Shown one piece after another: positions 1 through 11,589 of a stretch of 64,000 bases of DNA (positions within the stretch are counted from its first letter, which is position 1; each line of letters starts with the position of its first letter). Both the position numbers and the translations under genes were made by a program. A model generated the notes under the pieces. That model ran no database searches. It saw only the letters and a list, made by a program, of their open reading frames with translations, and was not told where the DNA came from. Source of the DNA: Neofusicoccum parvum (taxonomy: Eukaryota; Ascomycota; Dothideomycetes; Botryosphaeriales; Botryosphaeriaceae); contig CP087212.1 in the NCBI GenBank assembly GCA_020912385.1, positions 1,364,001 through 1,428,000 on the forward strand, read 5' to 3'.

Positions 1-343
1 GAAGGGAAAGCGGATGAGGACATCCTCGGTACGTACGCGGAGGTCCGAAGGGATATCTTCTTGAAGTACGTAGATGCGAGGTCAGTCAAGAATCTGAACA
101 GGGTGGCCAAGGCGGATCCGTGGACCGTCGCAGAGACGGACAAGTTCTTTGGGATACTCAAAGGACTAGAAAAAGACAAGCACGCAACCAAGGAATTTTT
201 GCTGGTATGTATAGATGCGCGATGATGCTGCGTGGAAGGGCAGGCTGGAGCTAACTTTGCCGAAGAAAGTGTCGAGTATCGAGTATGATTTCAAACAACA
301 CTACAGCGGAAAGTCCCAGAGACTTCCCAGTGATAGTGTATGA
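1..343 (+). CDS. 3' end of a probable FAD-dependent monooxygenase (partial)
   Basis: The gene is cut by the window's left edge. Exons are 1-204 and 266-343; the intron 205-265 starts GTATGT, has a GCTAAC branch point and ends GAAG. The spliced peptide of about 93 residues runs from a segment containing YAEVRRDIFLKYVDARS, through DPWTVAETDKFFGIL, to IEYDFKQHY shortly before the stop. This pattern, with a conserved arginine/aspartate-rich helix followed by an ETDKF motif, resembles the C-terminal end of fungal phenol-hydroxylase-like FAD monooxygenases, which hydroxylate aromatic substrates and often sit in secondary-metabolite loci. The FAD-binding Rossmann motif would lie upstream and cannot be checked here. 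Without splicing the frame stops at 225, inside the intron. The assignment rests on recalled family pattern only. Confidence 0.5.
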
Positions 344-1793
344 CTCTTGGGAAGCAGTTGAGCCATTCAACGATGATCTTTGGACGGTAGCCGGATTCGT
401 CGGTCCATCGAGGGCTGAGTAGGGGTTTCAACAAATCTGGAATGTAGCTAAACTTAAGCGACATTACCCAGCCGCTTCGCCCGTCGAAGTGCACTAAGTA
501 TTTTGCTGTACAGTCACACGTGAGGCCTTGGGCGATGCTGGGATGGTTGACTATCGAGCTTCTGGGCCGCCAATCATGCCTGTTCGGGCCGAACCCGTGC
601 ACGGGGCCACGCTGTCAGCACGCCAACGCCCACGCGCGACGCCTCTCGCCCTCCCTCCACGCCCTCCACGCCCCTTCGCGCCCCTTCGCGCCCCTTCGCG
701 CCCCTTCGCCCCTATCCGACAGCTTCTTATCTCAGCCAGCCCAAAAAGCCCCAAATCAACGGCTAGAGCCTCATCTTTCTAGGCTCATACGATTCCTTCC
801 CCCTCTCTCATCTTCCTAGGCGCCCCGTGGCGTGCTCTGAATCGGTATCGACGAGAAAATTCTGCATTGCAGCGCCAACAATTCGGTCATGTCCGCGATG
901 CATTTGCGCCTGTGTGCTGAGCGGGTAGCTTTGGCTTGACACCGGGACTCATGTTCGGGTGTTCTTCAGCTTAGCAATATATTCGCCACTACCGGCATGA
1001 ACTATCTGCCGAAGTCGATTGGCCTCCGGGAAGAGCCTCGCAATGGAACTTGATATTGCTGTAGCCTACTCACACTCCCCATTGCAGTATCACGGTAACA
1101 AGTGGGACACTCTAGCGAGACCAAAAGCGATCCCCCCGCACTTCTCAGCAGTTTCTCTGGTTGTTGCTATCCCATGTAACACGTCGGCAGAGAGTCCGCC
1201 GCCAGGCCAGCCAGGCCGCTCAACGGCACAGCAATTTCCACAATAGAGCTGAGTGGAACTTCCCATGCTAAGCCGCTTGACGCTGCGCCTGCGGTCTTTT
1301 GCCCTCGCAGCTGTGGCGGTGCTCGGGCTCGTGGCACTTGGTACGCATCCGGCCCTACGGCCCCCTCCACCTCCGGAGCCCCCGTGTCTGTGGCCGGGTC
1401 TAGCTTAAGCATGCTTCCACATCTGGCCTGCGTGCCGGAGCTATGCTGCTTTCGGGATCACGTGCGATTACGCGTCCCCTACGGAGCGGCGGCTACTCGT
1501 TAGCTCTAGGGAACTACCCGCTGGCGCAACGAAGTTCTTGCCGCTTTTCTCCTGTCAACAACACCGGCTGCAGCCGAAACACCGGCCTGCGCGGAGCTTG
1601 GCAGAGGAGCTCAGCTATGGCTTTCGATAGTCACTGGACAGGCGCAGCCATGGTCCTCAGCCGGAGCACCTCTTACACCACACAGCCTGTATAAGAATAG
1701 GAAGCGCTGTCATGCATTGTTCTCCACTGCCGTCTTCAGTCACTCATTCACTTGACGACATTCATTCAGTCTTTGTTCTTTCCATCGCTGGCC
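344..1793. other. Intergenic region upstream of the secreted-protein gene
   Basis: I see no convincing gene. It contains a 10-bp tandem repeat (671-710), CACGTG at 517-522, TCACGTG at 1458-1464 and a TATA-like TATAAG at 1690-1695, about 100 bp before the ATG at 1794. The E-box-like sites could bind bHLH factors, but that is inference. Confidence 0.5.
671..710. repeat. 10-bp tandem repeat, four copies
   Basis: The unit CCCCTTCGCG occurs three times and is followed by a fourth copy ending CGCC. It is contiguous and without spacers, so it is a minisatellite and not a CRISPR array. Confidence 0.9.
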
Positions 1794-4304
1794 ATGCACT
1801 CAGTCCTTCTTTTCCAGCTTCTGGCTGGTTTGGCTGCTTCGCAGTCGACCAGTTCTGACATCCCTGCTGACGCCAACCAAACTCCGGACGCACTGGACCT
1901 TGACTTCCTCAAGGACATTCCTGCTCCAACATACTCTACCACCGACGGCGTCCTGTCCCAGGTCATTCCTTACGCGACCCAGACCGCCATTGAAGCTGCC
2001 GCCGCCGATGTTTCCGCAACTCCTCTGACCGTCTTCCCGGCCGTCAGCACTGCCGCAATCAATGCCGCAGGTGAAGACGACTCTGCCCCAACGGCAACCG
2101 CCACGGTAGTCAAGCGTGGCTCAGGCTCTCCTGTTGAAAAGCGCGCAGCATGCGACCCGCAAGCCACCATTGCCAACTACTACAACGTTGATGTTTCGAG
2201 CTACGACAATTTCAAGGACAGCAGCATCATCGCTGGTGTTGCCAACGGTGCTTCAACCCCTTCGGGTTATTTCAACAACTTCAAGAACCTGAAGGCAGCC
2301 AACAGTGCTTGTACGTCTTCCCGAGACGGGAGGCCCTTGTCCTCTTCTGGGTCAAGCTGACACATCCTTAGATGCCTACATGGGCTACATGGTCTCGCAG
2401 AATGGCTACGATGTTGACACCTGCGCCCAAAAATGTACCGACATGGAGGGCTGCCTTTCGTTCAACATCTACTTTGAGAGAGACCCTACCGTCGAGCCTG
2501 GCACCGGCTGCGAAAACCCGGCTGCTTTTGCCAACATCAAGTAAGGAGAAGATCCTTCTCAGCTCGCAGAGAACTCTGCTTACACCATCATAGATGCTCC
2601 TTCTGGGGAAGTGCTTTGGACGACACCACGGCCGTCAACGATGGTCAATGGCGTGACCAGTTCCATGTTGGAATTGCCGGGTCGAACGCATACACTTCCG
2701 ACAAGGTCGGTCCTTCCATCTCGGGCTGGAATGACCCTCTTAGGCTCAACAACGCCGCCATGAACGCACCTCTGCGTGACTGCGCCGGCACTTGGACCTA
2801 CATGGGATACAAGTTCTTCAACGATGGCCCCTTCGACGTCGAAAAGTGCGCGGCTGCTTGCGATGCTCAGACCGCGTACAACATTGCTCACCCTCCTTCT
2901 GATGGATACGTTCCTCTGTGCGCTGCCTTCGGCACCTACCTCCTCACCAAGACTACGTCTTCTGGATCTGTGGTCCAAGGTCAAATGTGTACTATGTAGG
3001 TCTCCAACTGCATGTCAAGGGAGTGCCCGCTAACGGATTCAGGTACACCTCCGCCTGGGATGCGCAGTATGCAGTCAACACCGTCTCGTACGATGACTCG
3101 ATTGGAGCCAAGTACACGTACAGCTACAGCTTCTTCTACTCGAAGCCTGATGTTCAGCCCGTGTGCGCTTCGGATCTTTCCTACCTTGAGTCTGCGGGCT
3201 CCGACTTCTGCTCGTCCTACATCAGCTACACCCCAAGCACGTCGACTGCGATCTCCACGACTACTCCGGGTGTGTCTACTGTCTACCAAACCACCAACGT
3301 CCCAACGACTACCACCGTCTACACCAGCACTGTGACTGTCACCGGAGCACCGGCCAACCAGAAGAGAGACGATGCAGCCTACACTGGTAGCGACTACTCT
3401 ATTGACATTGCCACCATCTCCGTGACCAACACCGGCAAGCACGCTGCTGCGAACGCAACATACGTTTCAAGCGTCATCGCCAAGCGTGCTGTGGCAACGC
3501 CAGCCTCGATCACTGGATGGCCGGCCGCAAAGATCTCCGCTGCTTGCTCCCACGTCGCTACGGGTGTCGTGTCGACAACGAGCATCTCTACCGCCCCTAT
3601 TCCTTTGACTACCGCTGTTGTGACACGCACGACCACGGAGACCGTCAGCACAGTGTCGACTTTGACTATTCCTGCGGTCATTCTCTCCTCGCCGACCACC
3701 ATTGTGTCAGGACACAACACAAACAGTGACGACAACTACTACAGACTGGACCTCCCTTTCCCTATCAGCGCCTACGGAGTTTCTAGCAGCACCGTCTATC
3801 TTTCCGACAACTCCGTTCTCTACTGGGGTGGCGGTAACGGTGGGTACTACGTCAACTACGCGTTGCCTTATGGTGCTTTTGGACAAGCCGCGCTCTTCGG
3901 CCTGTGGGACGACCTCTATGTCTACTACGGCACTGACCAGGGTATTTACTACGATGTGACGGGTACGGTTGGCTCGCGCAAGGTGGTGTTCGAGTTCTAC
4001 ACATCTGCCTACGTACGTCCGACCGAGTTCTACCACTTCACCATCACCATGTATGAGAACAACCCTGGTGTTGCTGTATTCAAGTACTACAACGTCTTCA
4101 GCTCAGGCTATTCGGCCACTGTTGGCGCCCAAAAGACTGGTAAGGAATCATCCCGTTCATTGATAAATTATTGATGCTGACTGAGTGCAAACAGGCGGCA
4201 ACTTTGTCCAATACTCCTTCAACCAGGCGATCATCAACCCTGGCCTCATGCTCACGGTGGACACCAACACCAACACCATTACTCAGGGTTCTTTCGACCT
4301 TTGA
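1794..4304 (+). CDS. Large secreted protein with dibasic processing sites and cysteine-rich modules
   Basis: Exons are 1794-2310, 2372-2540, 2594-2995, 3043-4139 and 4195-4304, giving 764 residues. The start was chosen because MHSVLLFQLLAGLAASQS is a typical signal peptide. KR sites at about residues 107-108, 116-117, 470-471 and 510-511 suggest cleavage by a Kex2-type protease in the Golgi. Two cysteine-containing modules follow (around YDVDTCAQKCTDMEGCLSF and FDVEKCAAACDAQT); their CxxxC spacing recalls PAN/apple-like carbohydrate- or protein-binding domains. A Ser/Thr-rich linker (about residues 435-470) resembles heavily O-glycosylated cell-wall proteins. The last 160 residues are rich in Tyr, Gly and beta-branched residues and look like a beta-sandwich. 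I see no GPI-anchor tail. The function is unknown; a cell-wall or extracellular role is inferred from the architecture. Confidence 0.8.
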
Positions 4305-4950
4305 GTGCGCGGTTGACTCTTCAGCGTTCTCTTTCACTCACGAACTTCATTGTCCGCCCTACGAGCTTTCCTTCATGAGAAGAGCCGCCCTTTATCAATA
4401 GATTTTGTGCGAGATCTTCAGACATTCACATGTCAAATAGATAATAGATAATGGATAATTAGGATTTGTTTCGCCTCAAGCTCTCCAAAATAAGTAGATC
4501 CTGTAAACCGGACACTCCCTTTCAAGCCAAGACTTATGGGAGACGGCGGACCCCGAACACTTTTCACGTCAACACGAGCTCTCTTCCGTTTGAAGTCAAA
4601 TCTATCAGGGTGGAAACGCCCCCGGAGATTGCGTGACATGCTTCTAGGATCTCGGCGATGGCGACCGCGCACTGCTTTCAGGTTGTCAATTGCTCCATGA
4701 CGAGCCGTTCTTTGGCCCTCCACAACTCGCTCAGATGGGATTGGGGAGGATTCAGAGATGAGTGGCCTGGAGGTTGCTGACGCTCGATCCATCCCCCGGC
4801 GGAATCACATGTCCAGTGACCTTTGAAAGTGCCGCGCCCTCTCCTTCCTCCTCCTCCTCCTCCTCCTCCTCACAAGACAACTATCTCACCACAAACATCC
4901 ACCATTCCACGAAGTGGTCCATGTCACCTGCGTTCACTCGCACTTCAAAG
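4305..4950. other. Intergenic region before the BTB gene
   Basis: It holds the 3' flank of the secreted-protein gene and a short ATAGATAAT-type repeat near 4437-4457. A TCC microsatellite lies 80 bp before the ATG of the next gene. I see no gene. Confidence 0.5.
4846..4871. repeat. (TCC)n microsatellite
   Basis: About eight uninterrupted TCC triplets form a pyrimidine tract in the 5' flank of the BTB gene. Such tracts are common next to fungal transcription starts. Confidence 0.9.
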
Positions 4951-6187
4951 ATGGCCAACGAAATCACCATCGACGATGAAACCATTCCCTACTCCCGCAT
5001 CAAGATCGCAGACAACCCGGACCTCACTATCCGTGTTTTCGAGTACGTCGAGGGTCCAGGGTACTCCACGGACTCTGATAATGAGGATGATGATAGAGGG
5101 ACAGCGAAGACGCGCGCCACTGACTTCGGAGTCGACAAGAATGTGATGCGCCTACACTCACCTATGCTCTCCAAGATGCTCGGCCCCGGCGGCTGGCGCG
5201 AAGCCGGACGCGCGGTCGTTGAGCTGCACGAGGACACCTCCATCTCAACCACAGCCATGCAAGCCTGGTTCCTGCACTTCCACGGCAAGACGGCGAGGCT
5301 GGCGGGCTTGGAAGTCACGCGCAGGGACATCTGGAGCATCGTCGCTGCGGGGAAGAAGTACGGTCTCAAGTCTGCAGAGCTCAAGACCTGATTTGCGGAC
5401 TGGTACACGAAGAGCGAGAAGGGGAAGGTGTGGAAAGTCCAGGATTTCCAGGAGCTGTTGTATCTTTGCTTCGAATTCGATCACGCTCCGGGATTCGCGA
5501 GGGCGTCGAGGTACCTGGCGTACAACAAGCATGGCCATATCATGGAGAAGAACCCTACCAAGCACCGTGACTTGCATCTGCCTCTCCGCACCATTCGTAA
5601 GTCTCCTAGTCTCAGCACCATCGTGTGCGCTCTTTCCTAACAGTTGCGCAGAGCAGATCAACGCCGCCAAGGGCCGCCTGCGCATCGTTCTTCACCGCGA
5701 GCTCTGGAAGCCCATCAACAGGCTCCTTACGCAAGCCGAGTGTAGCTGCAAGGAGAAGACGGTCTTCGGCTATCAGAAGGCGCTTGTCAAGATCGGAGTC
5801 TGGCCACTGGAAGAAATGTACCTCAAGTACAGCCTAAAGGAGATCCTGGACAAGCTCTCGAAGTTCAACTGGGCGCCGGATCCCGACAGCTGCCGTTCCT
5901 ACTGCGGCATGACCGATTACGCCGGTTTGGTTGCCGAGGCTGGCAGGGAGGTGAGTAAATACTTCCACGGCCTCTGTCTCGTCTGCATGGACATGACGAA
6001 CCCAAAGACCACCAACGTGGACGAGGATTACTGGAGGCACAACTTCATCAAGGACTGGGATCGCAAGTGCAGGCCCCATGGGGTCTCTCACGGCCAACCA
6101 ACCTGGTTCTACTCGTACATGGGCAGGAAGCAGCAGACGGATGCCAGGGAGGCGTGGTACCAGGCGAAACGCTTCAACCTGAGGTGA
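4951..6187 (+). pseudogene. BTB/POZ-type protein gene interrupted by one in-frame TGA
   Basis: The reading frame starts at 4951 (MANEITIDDE...; an in-frame ATG at 4921 is also possible) and has one intron, 5597-5651 (GTAAGT ... CTAAC ... GCAG). Apart from one stop it codes for about 393 residues. The N-terminal part has fungal BTB features: a region like VDKNVMRLHSPMLSKML, then a helical segment ending YGLKSAELKT. The codon after that is TGA (5389-5391), followed in frame by FADWYTKSEKGK and 200 more plausible residues. Related proteins usually carry Trp-Phe-Ala here, so TGG to TGA is the simplest explanation. Alternatives are stop readthrough, a sequencing error, or an optional 57-bp intron (5358-5414) that keeps frame but removes the conserved segment. 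As read, translation yields only a 146-residue truncated protein. BTB proteins mediate dimerisation and cullin-3 binding; the specific role is unknown. Confidence 0.7.
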
Positions 6188-7138
6188 CTACTTTGATTAA
6201 TTGGTATTCAAAAAGCCATAGCAACATGCTGGCCTGGTGACAGATATTGGAAATAGGACGGACTACCAGCAGATGTTTATGGGCTTGCTTTGGAAAAAGA
6301 CACGATGGTTCCGGTAGAGAGTATACGGATTCCTGTCTCAGGTAGCAGACAGGGAACGATATAGAGAAATCTTTATTTCCAAGAGGAATCACAGTGAACC
6401 GCGGAAACGAGGTGTCTTGTCAAGATACTGCGGGAGGCACCGCGAAAGAGCAATAAGCAATACGGACTCCACCATTGATCTGAGCCAATCCAGCAAGGCG
6501 GTTTCTCCGAGAGCAGAAACCGATCCAGTCAGAGGAAAAAAGCAACATGACTCGCGGGTTCGGCAGGGCGGGCTGAACAATGAAGCGAGGGCTCAGCCTG
6601 GACACGCCAGCCCTGCTTTCACGCGCCAAAGTGGAGGAGAGCAGTGGCTGGCATAGCGAGGCCAGCATTGGGCGGACAGCGGGCATGCGGGCTGGAGGAG
6701 ACCGTGGCGAAGGGCCCAAGCGGCTGGATAGACAGGTGCTGAGGCGGGAATGGCGGTGAAAAGCGCCGGGCGGGTGCATCGGCTGCAAGGCCCGCGGCCG
6801 CTCGCTGCTGCTTATCGATACGCGAGAGCCCTCGAACAGTTGCGTCAGTCCCGTCCACCCTCTCGCTCACTAAGTCTCGCCCTTGTGCTGGATCACCCCG
6901 TCTGCTCCGTCGCCGCTCGTCCGCAGCTCACTCGACACCGCGCCGCGCTCCGCAATGCGTGTTCGGCCCTGCGACACCACCGCCCTTCCGGATTGAGCGC
7001 CCGTGCCAAACGAGAGAGCTCCAGACCGTCGGTCCGAGGCGACGCTTCCGTCACTGGCTCGACAGTCCGCGCGGATCATCTCTCGACAGCTGCTCCTTCT
7101 CTCTTCCCGCCCCGCTTGCCGCTGAACCGCCCTCACGC
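6188..7138. other. Intergenic region and 5' leader of the DCAF6-like gene
   Basis: I see no gene. GC rises towards 7138, and the last 250 bp are rich in CT tracts such as CTCTTCCCGCCCCGC, typical of fungal TATA-less promoters. Confidence 0.5.
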
Positions 7139-10100
7139 ATGGCGCGTCCGCTCTACTCCAAGCTGCTCAATCGCGAGCTGGGCTTGCGCGACAACAAGTA
7201 TGCTCGCGTGCACGACATCTACGGCGACAGGCGGTGGGTCCGCGACTTGGACATAGTCAACGAGCTCTCAGGCCACTCCGGCTGCGTGAACGCGCTCTGG
7301 TAAGAAGCAGCCCGGCCCCTCCATGTTGCACACAATGCTGACATCGCGCGCTCTTGCAGCTGGTCCAAGTCCGGCCAGCTGCTGGCATCAGGCTCGGATG
7401 ACCAGCATGTCAACATCCACACGTACCTCCCCCAGTCCTCGTCGAACCAATTTGACTTCTCGACAACCATCTCTACCGGCCACCGCGCCAACATCTTCTC
7501 CGTCAAGTTCATGCCCTACACCAACGACCACACCATTGTGACCGCCGCCGGAGACGCCGAAGTCCGTATCTTCGATATCGAATACGCTGGAAGCTCCGCC
7601 GCTCCCGCGAACACGCCCGGCCGCAGCAATGGATTGAACACGGTGTACGATGGCGTGCGCTACGTCAGCGACAACTCTTCAAACTGCAAGGTCTTCCGTT
7701 CGCATAGTGATAGGGTGAAGAGGATTGTCACAGAGTCGTCGCCGTGGCTCTTCCTGACCTGCTCAGAAGATGGCGAAGTCCGCCAGTGGGACATTCGCCA
7801 GCCCGAGTCTCAATACCCGGCCCCGAGCTCCATGAGCAGGCGCGTCGCCAGCGACGACAACGTCCCACCTCCTCTCATCTCCTACAAGCGCTACCATCTC
7901 GACCTAAATACAATCTCATGTTCGCCCAGTCAGCCACACTACATTGCTCTTGGAGGTGCTCACTTACACTGCTTCTTGCATGATCGACGCATGACGGGCC
8001 GTGATAGGCTGCGCGAGAGGGGCGCTCCGCTCTCCTCTCCCGACAAGCTTTCCGAGCATGACGACGAGCTGATGCGGCAGGCAACCCAGTGTGTTCGCAA
8101 ATTCGCACCGAATGGGCAGAAGCGCATGAAGCGCACCGACAACGGCCATATCACAGCATGCAAGATTAGCGATCACAACCCGAACGAGATGATCGTAAGC
8201 TGGTCCGGAGAGTGGATCTACAGCTTCGACCTTGTCCACAGCCCGGATGTGACAGAGCAGGAAAAGGAAGACAACCCGCGGCCAAGCAAGGGCAACAGTC
8301 GTGCGAAGGAGTCGAAGACACGGAAGAGAAAGAGAGCTAGGACAGGTCTTTCACAGGAAAGTGCCGAGCGGGGTGGATCAAGGCCACGGACTGGTGATGG
8401 GTCACCTGAAGAGGATGAAGAGATGTCATTGATGGTGCACTATGAGAATGGCCAGCGCGAGGAGATTCCAATTGAGCCCCCTCGAGCGCGTAGTCCCATC
8501 TCCGAGGCTCGTGAGGCTGTTCTCCCGGAAGCCCAAAGGCAAAGCTTCCGCATTGCGAAGAACGTGGTCTCTATGCGCAAGAACCTCTTCACGCTGGGAG
8601 TACGCAAGGAACCTTCAGACTCAGACCCAACCGGCTACGCCGTGCCGTTCACTTCGGTCCTCGGCTATGCTGCCACAGTCCTACCCCAGATGGACGAAGT
8701 CTCTCGTGGATGGCGCTATCCAGTCAATCCTCTTAACGTAGACGTGGCGTTCCAAAACAACCTCCGGGAGAAGCGTGGATCGGCCAGGCGCTTTGTTCAG
8801 GCAGCCGGAACTCTGGCTCGAGTTCTTGGAGGGAGATTACGTACGGCTGGAGGCGGCTCGAGCCCTGCACTGTCTTACTTTGAGAAGATCGTCTCGGCTC
8901 CTCGCGAATCTCATGAGATACCCTGCCATGAGCAGTTTGGATACGACTTCCTCAAGGCCATTCTTCTGTGGCTGGACAGTGGTGTTGGAGCACTGCTGGA
9001 GGGCTTCACTAGACCACGCGACATTTCTCGAGGCAATCCACGCTATCCAGTCCCTGCAGATGCTGGCAGCGACGCAATTGATGAAGTCTTGATTCCTTAT
9101 CTGCTGCAACTGGCTGATGAGACACCCATCATCAACATCGACGCTTCGCCCTTCGAGACCGACCAGAACCGCGTTGTCTTCCCCACAGGAAAGGCAGCTG
9201 TCGTGGCTTTCGCGCAGGCTTTGAAGATCCCTTTCGAAGATCTATCCAGTGCAGTTGTGCCGGCTTCGCCAAGTCTTGGGGGTGGCAGTACTGCTCCTGA
9301 AGCTCTTGGGGCACAAGACCGGAAGGCAGCGTTGAGATTCTGGGGGTTCAAAGTTGGAAGAGGACTGCTGATGAATTCCAGCCAGGATGTCAACTTTGCC
9401 TTTGTCGACCGAGCTTTCGGTGGCCTTGGCAGGGGCGACGCCAGTGTCCGGCAGGACGAAGCATCGATCCACAGAGCGTTGAGAAATATCGATCCTGATG
9501 AAGAAGAGGACCCGGTGGAGAGTGCTCGCCTGGTCCGAGGCCCGAGGGCAGCCGGAAACAACAACACTAGTGAAGGCTCTGACGAGAACGGAAGCATGGA
9601 TAGCGATGGAGAAGCTGTGTCTGCAGATGAGCTTCGTGAGATCATCGCTGGACGTAGCGATGATGATGAGGAAGACGACGATTATGAAGATGATGCTGGC
9701 GATTCCGGAGAAGAGAGCGAGGAAGATGACGAAGACGACGATGACGATGACGAGCCTACCAGCATACTATTCCGTTCGGCATTCGAGCGTACCAGGCTGA
9801 AAGAAAAGGTAGAGTTGGACAAGCCTTGCTCGCCACACATTCGCAAATACCGCGGCCACTGCAACGTCAAGACTGTCAAAGATGTCAACTTCTTCGGCCT
9901 GGAGGACGAGTACATTGTCAGCGGTAGTGATTCGGGTCACCTCTTCATCTGGGATAAGAAAACAACGCAGATCGTCAACATTCTGGAAGGTGACGGAGAG
10001 GTCGTCAACGTTGTACAAGGTAAGCAAGCATTTCTTTCTCTTCTACTTTGTGATGGCTGCGCTAATGTAAGAAGGCCATCCCTACGAGCCTATGTTGGCA

Positions 10101-10665
10101 GTCTCAGGCATCGATCACACGGTCAAGGTCTTCAGTCCGGACGCTCGCGCTCGCCGCAATGCTCGTCTCGGTATTGGTGTCACACCTGGCGATACCTCTC
10201 AATTCTCATCCATCTCATTCGGTCCCCGTCTACGTCGCCGCCAGCAGCGCGCCCCGTCTTCAGCAGATGACGAGGTCGACACGACGACAGTGCCTGAGGG
10301 TGACGAGAATGAGGATGAGCGTGCCCCGCCCAACGGACTTCCAAGTCGCCGCCGTATGCATGATGAGTACCGCATTACCTCCGAGAACGACGTCAACCGT
10401 GCCGGCGGAAGCCGTGAGAGCTTCATTACCGTGAGTGACATCATATTCTCTCCGCCTGCCTCATACGTTATTCCCATGTTCCTCTAAACGCCTTCCACCC
10501 ATCTCCATTGTCAAAAGATGAAGACACTGAGCTTTTCCCTAGCGCGGAATGCTGGCTGAGCTAGCCCAACGCTTCTATATGAACCCGGACGGTGACGATG
10601 ACGAAGGCGACGAAGGAGGACCACATCAGATAATTGTCAGTGAGGATAACTGCACAGTAATGTGA
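7139..10665 (+). CDS. DCAF6: DCAF6/IQWD1-family WD40-repeat protein
   Basis: Exons are 7139-7299, 7360-10019, 10075-10430 and 10543-10665, giving 1,099 residues. The N-terminal WD40 repeats include SGHSGCVNALCWSKSGQLLA, then GHRANIFSVKF, a diagnostic stretch of this family, which acts as substrate receptor for DDB1-CUL4 ubiquitin ligases; Schizosaccharomyces Iqw1 is a member. A basic patch (KTRKRKRAR, about residue 373) is a likely nuclear signal. A long acidic stretch (about 780-850) precedes the final WD40 repeats (FGLEDEYIVSGSDSGHLFIW). The two WD40 halves separated by a disordered acidic insert match the family. The C-terminus reads EDNCTVM, which fits a CaaX prenylation motif. A donor-like GTCAGT at 10636 could join in frame to a coding segment at 10838 and replace that end. 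Start chosen at the first ATG that keeps ARPLYSKLLNRELG. Confidence 0.88.
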
Positions 10666-11589
10666 ACAGGCACAGACTCCATCGTAGTCTAAGTCAATTC
10701 ACACATCAAGCAAGGGCCTTTTTTTCTTTACGAGAAAGAAAAATGATACACCTTTCTTCTCCCTCCCCTGCTCACCCACCCTTCGTTTTACAATGTCATG
10801 CGTCTACACTGATTTTGGTCATCGTCTTTCCAAACAGACCCGGAGACTCTGGAAAATCAACGCTATGTTCGTCCTGTGGGCTGGCGGCCGTCTTCCCTTC
10901 CAGCTTCCCGACGGCAATATTGGATTCACCCAGCCGCTGCACACGCTGCTGGGCATGGAGAGGGACCGCCTGCACATCGACCCGGATGTCGTGCAGCTCT
11001 TCTCCCGGATTTTCGGCTTAGATGGAAGGCTTGGTTCACTGTTTGGTGGGAACTGAGCGGGGATATTATTGACGGAAAGGGGGTGATGGCGTACGGTTCG
11101 GGTGTTGGGTGGATGGTCGTGCTATGGGCGTGACGGCTGTGGGTGGATACATAGCGTGGCGAGGTATTGCGGAAGACGGCTGCAGATAGCTGGGTTTGGC
11201 AGATTGAATCCAGAATTTCTCATGCCAGTGATACCGAGCACTCTTGGCCCCTCTATGGTGCCGCTCCTGCGCGTATACCCGCGAAAGAATGATTGTCTTT
11301 CCAGCCGTATCCCTTCTCGGGTCGGCAATCAATGCGTTCTATCTACACCGACGCCTGTAACAGCATGCTTTAATCCACCCAGCGTGATTTTGCCAGCCCC
11401 AAGCATGGCTGGCCCTTTTCGTTCATATCATGGGCTGAGGACGACCACCAGTGGCCCCCCCATATTCCATCAACATCCAACGCCCCCAACAACCCATCCA
11501 ATCAATCTAAGCCCCACCCGCTCTCCTCCGTACTAACAGGTCTTACTCTTACATCTGATCCACCACCTGCTGTTCCCTGAGCACCTTCC
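10666..11589. other. Intergenic region between convergent DCAF6-like and paraoxonase-like genes
   Basis: It contains the candidate coding segment 10838-11056, listed separately. From 11057 to 11589 I see only 3'-flank sequence with a C-rich stretch near 11450-11520. Confidence 0.45.
10838..11056 (+). other. Candidate extra coding exon or small ORF downstream of the DCAF6-like gene
   Basis: An open frame beginning TRRLWKINAMFVLW and ending LGSLFGGN has coding-like use of C/G-ended codons. It is preceded by a branch-like CTGAT and a pyrimidine run ending CAAACAG (10831-10837), as at a 3' splice site. The same frame continues upstream to an ATG at 10793, which would give an 87-residue protein. 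It is also in phase with a possible donor at 10636 in the last DCAF6 exon. I recognise no family. It may be an alternative C-terminal exon, a separate small gene or chance. Confidence 0.3.

Noticed and set aside
671..710. Repeat considered as a CRISPR array
   Set aside because: Ten-base units without spacers in a eukaryotic genome.
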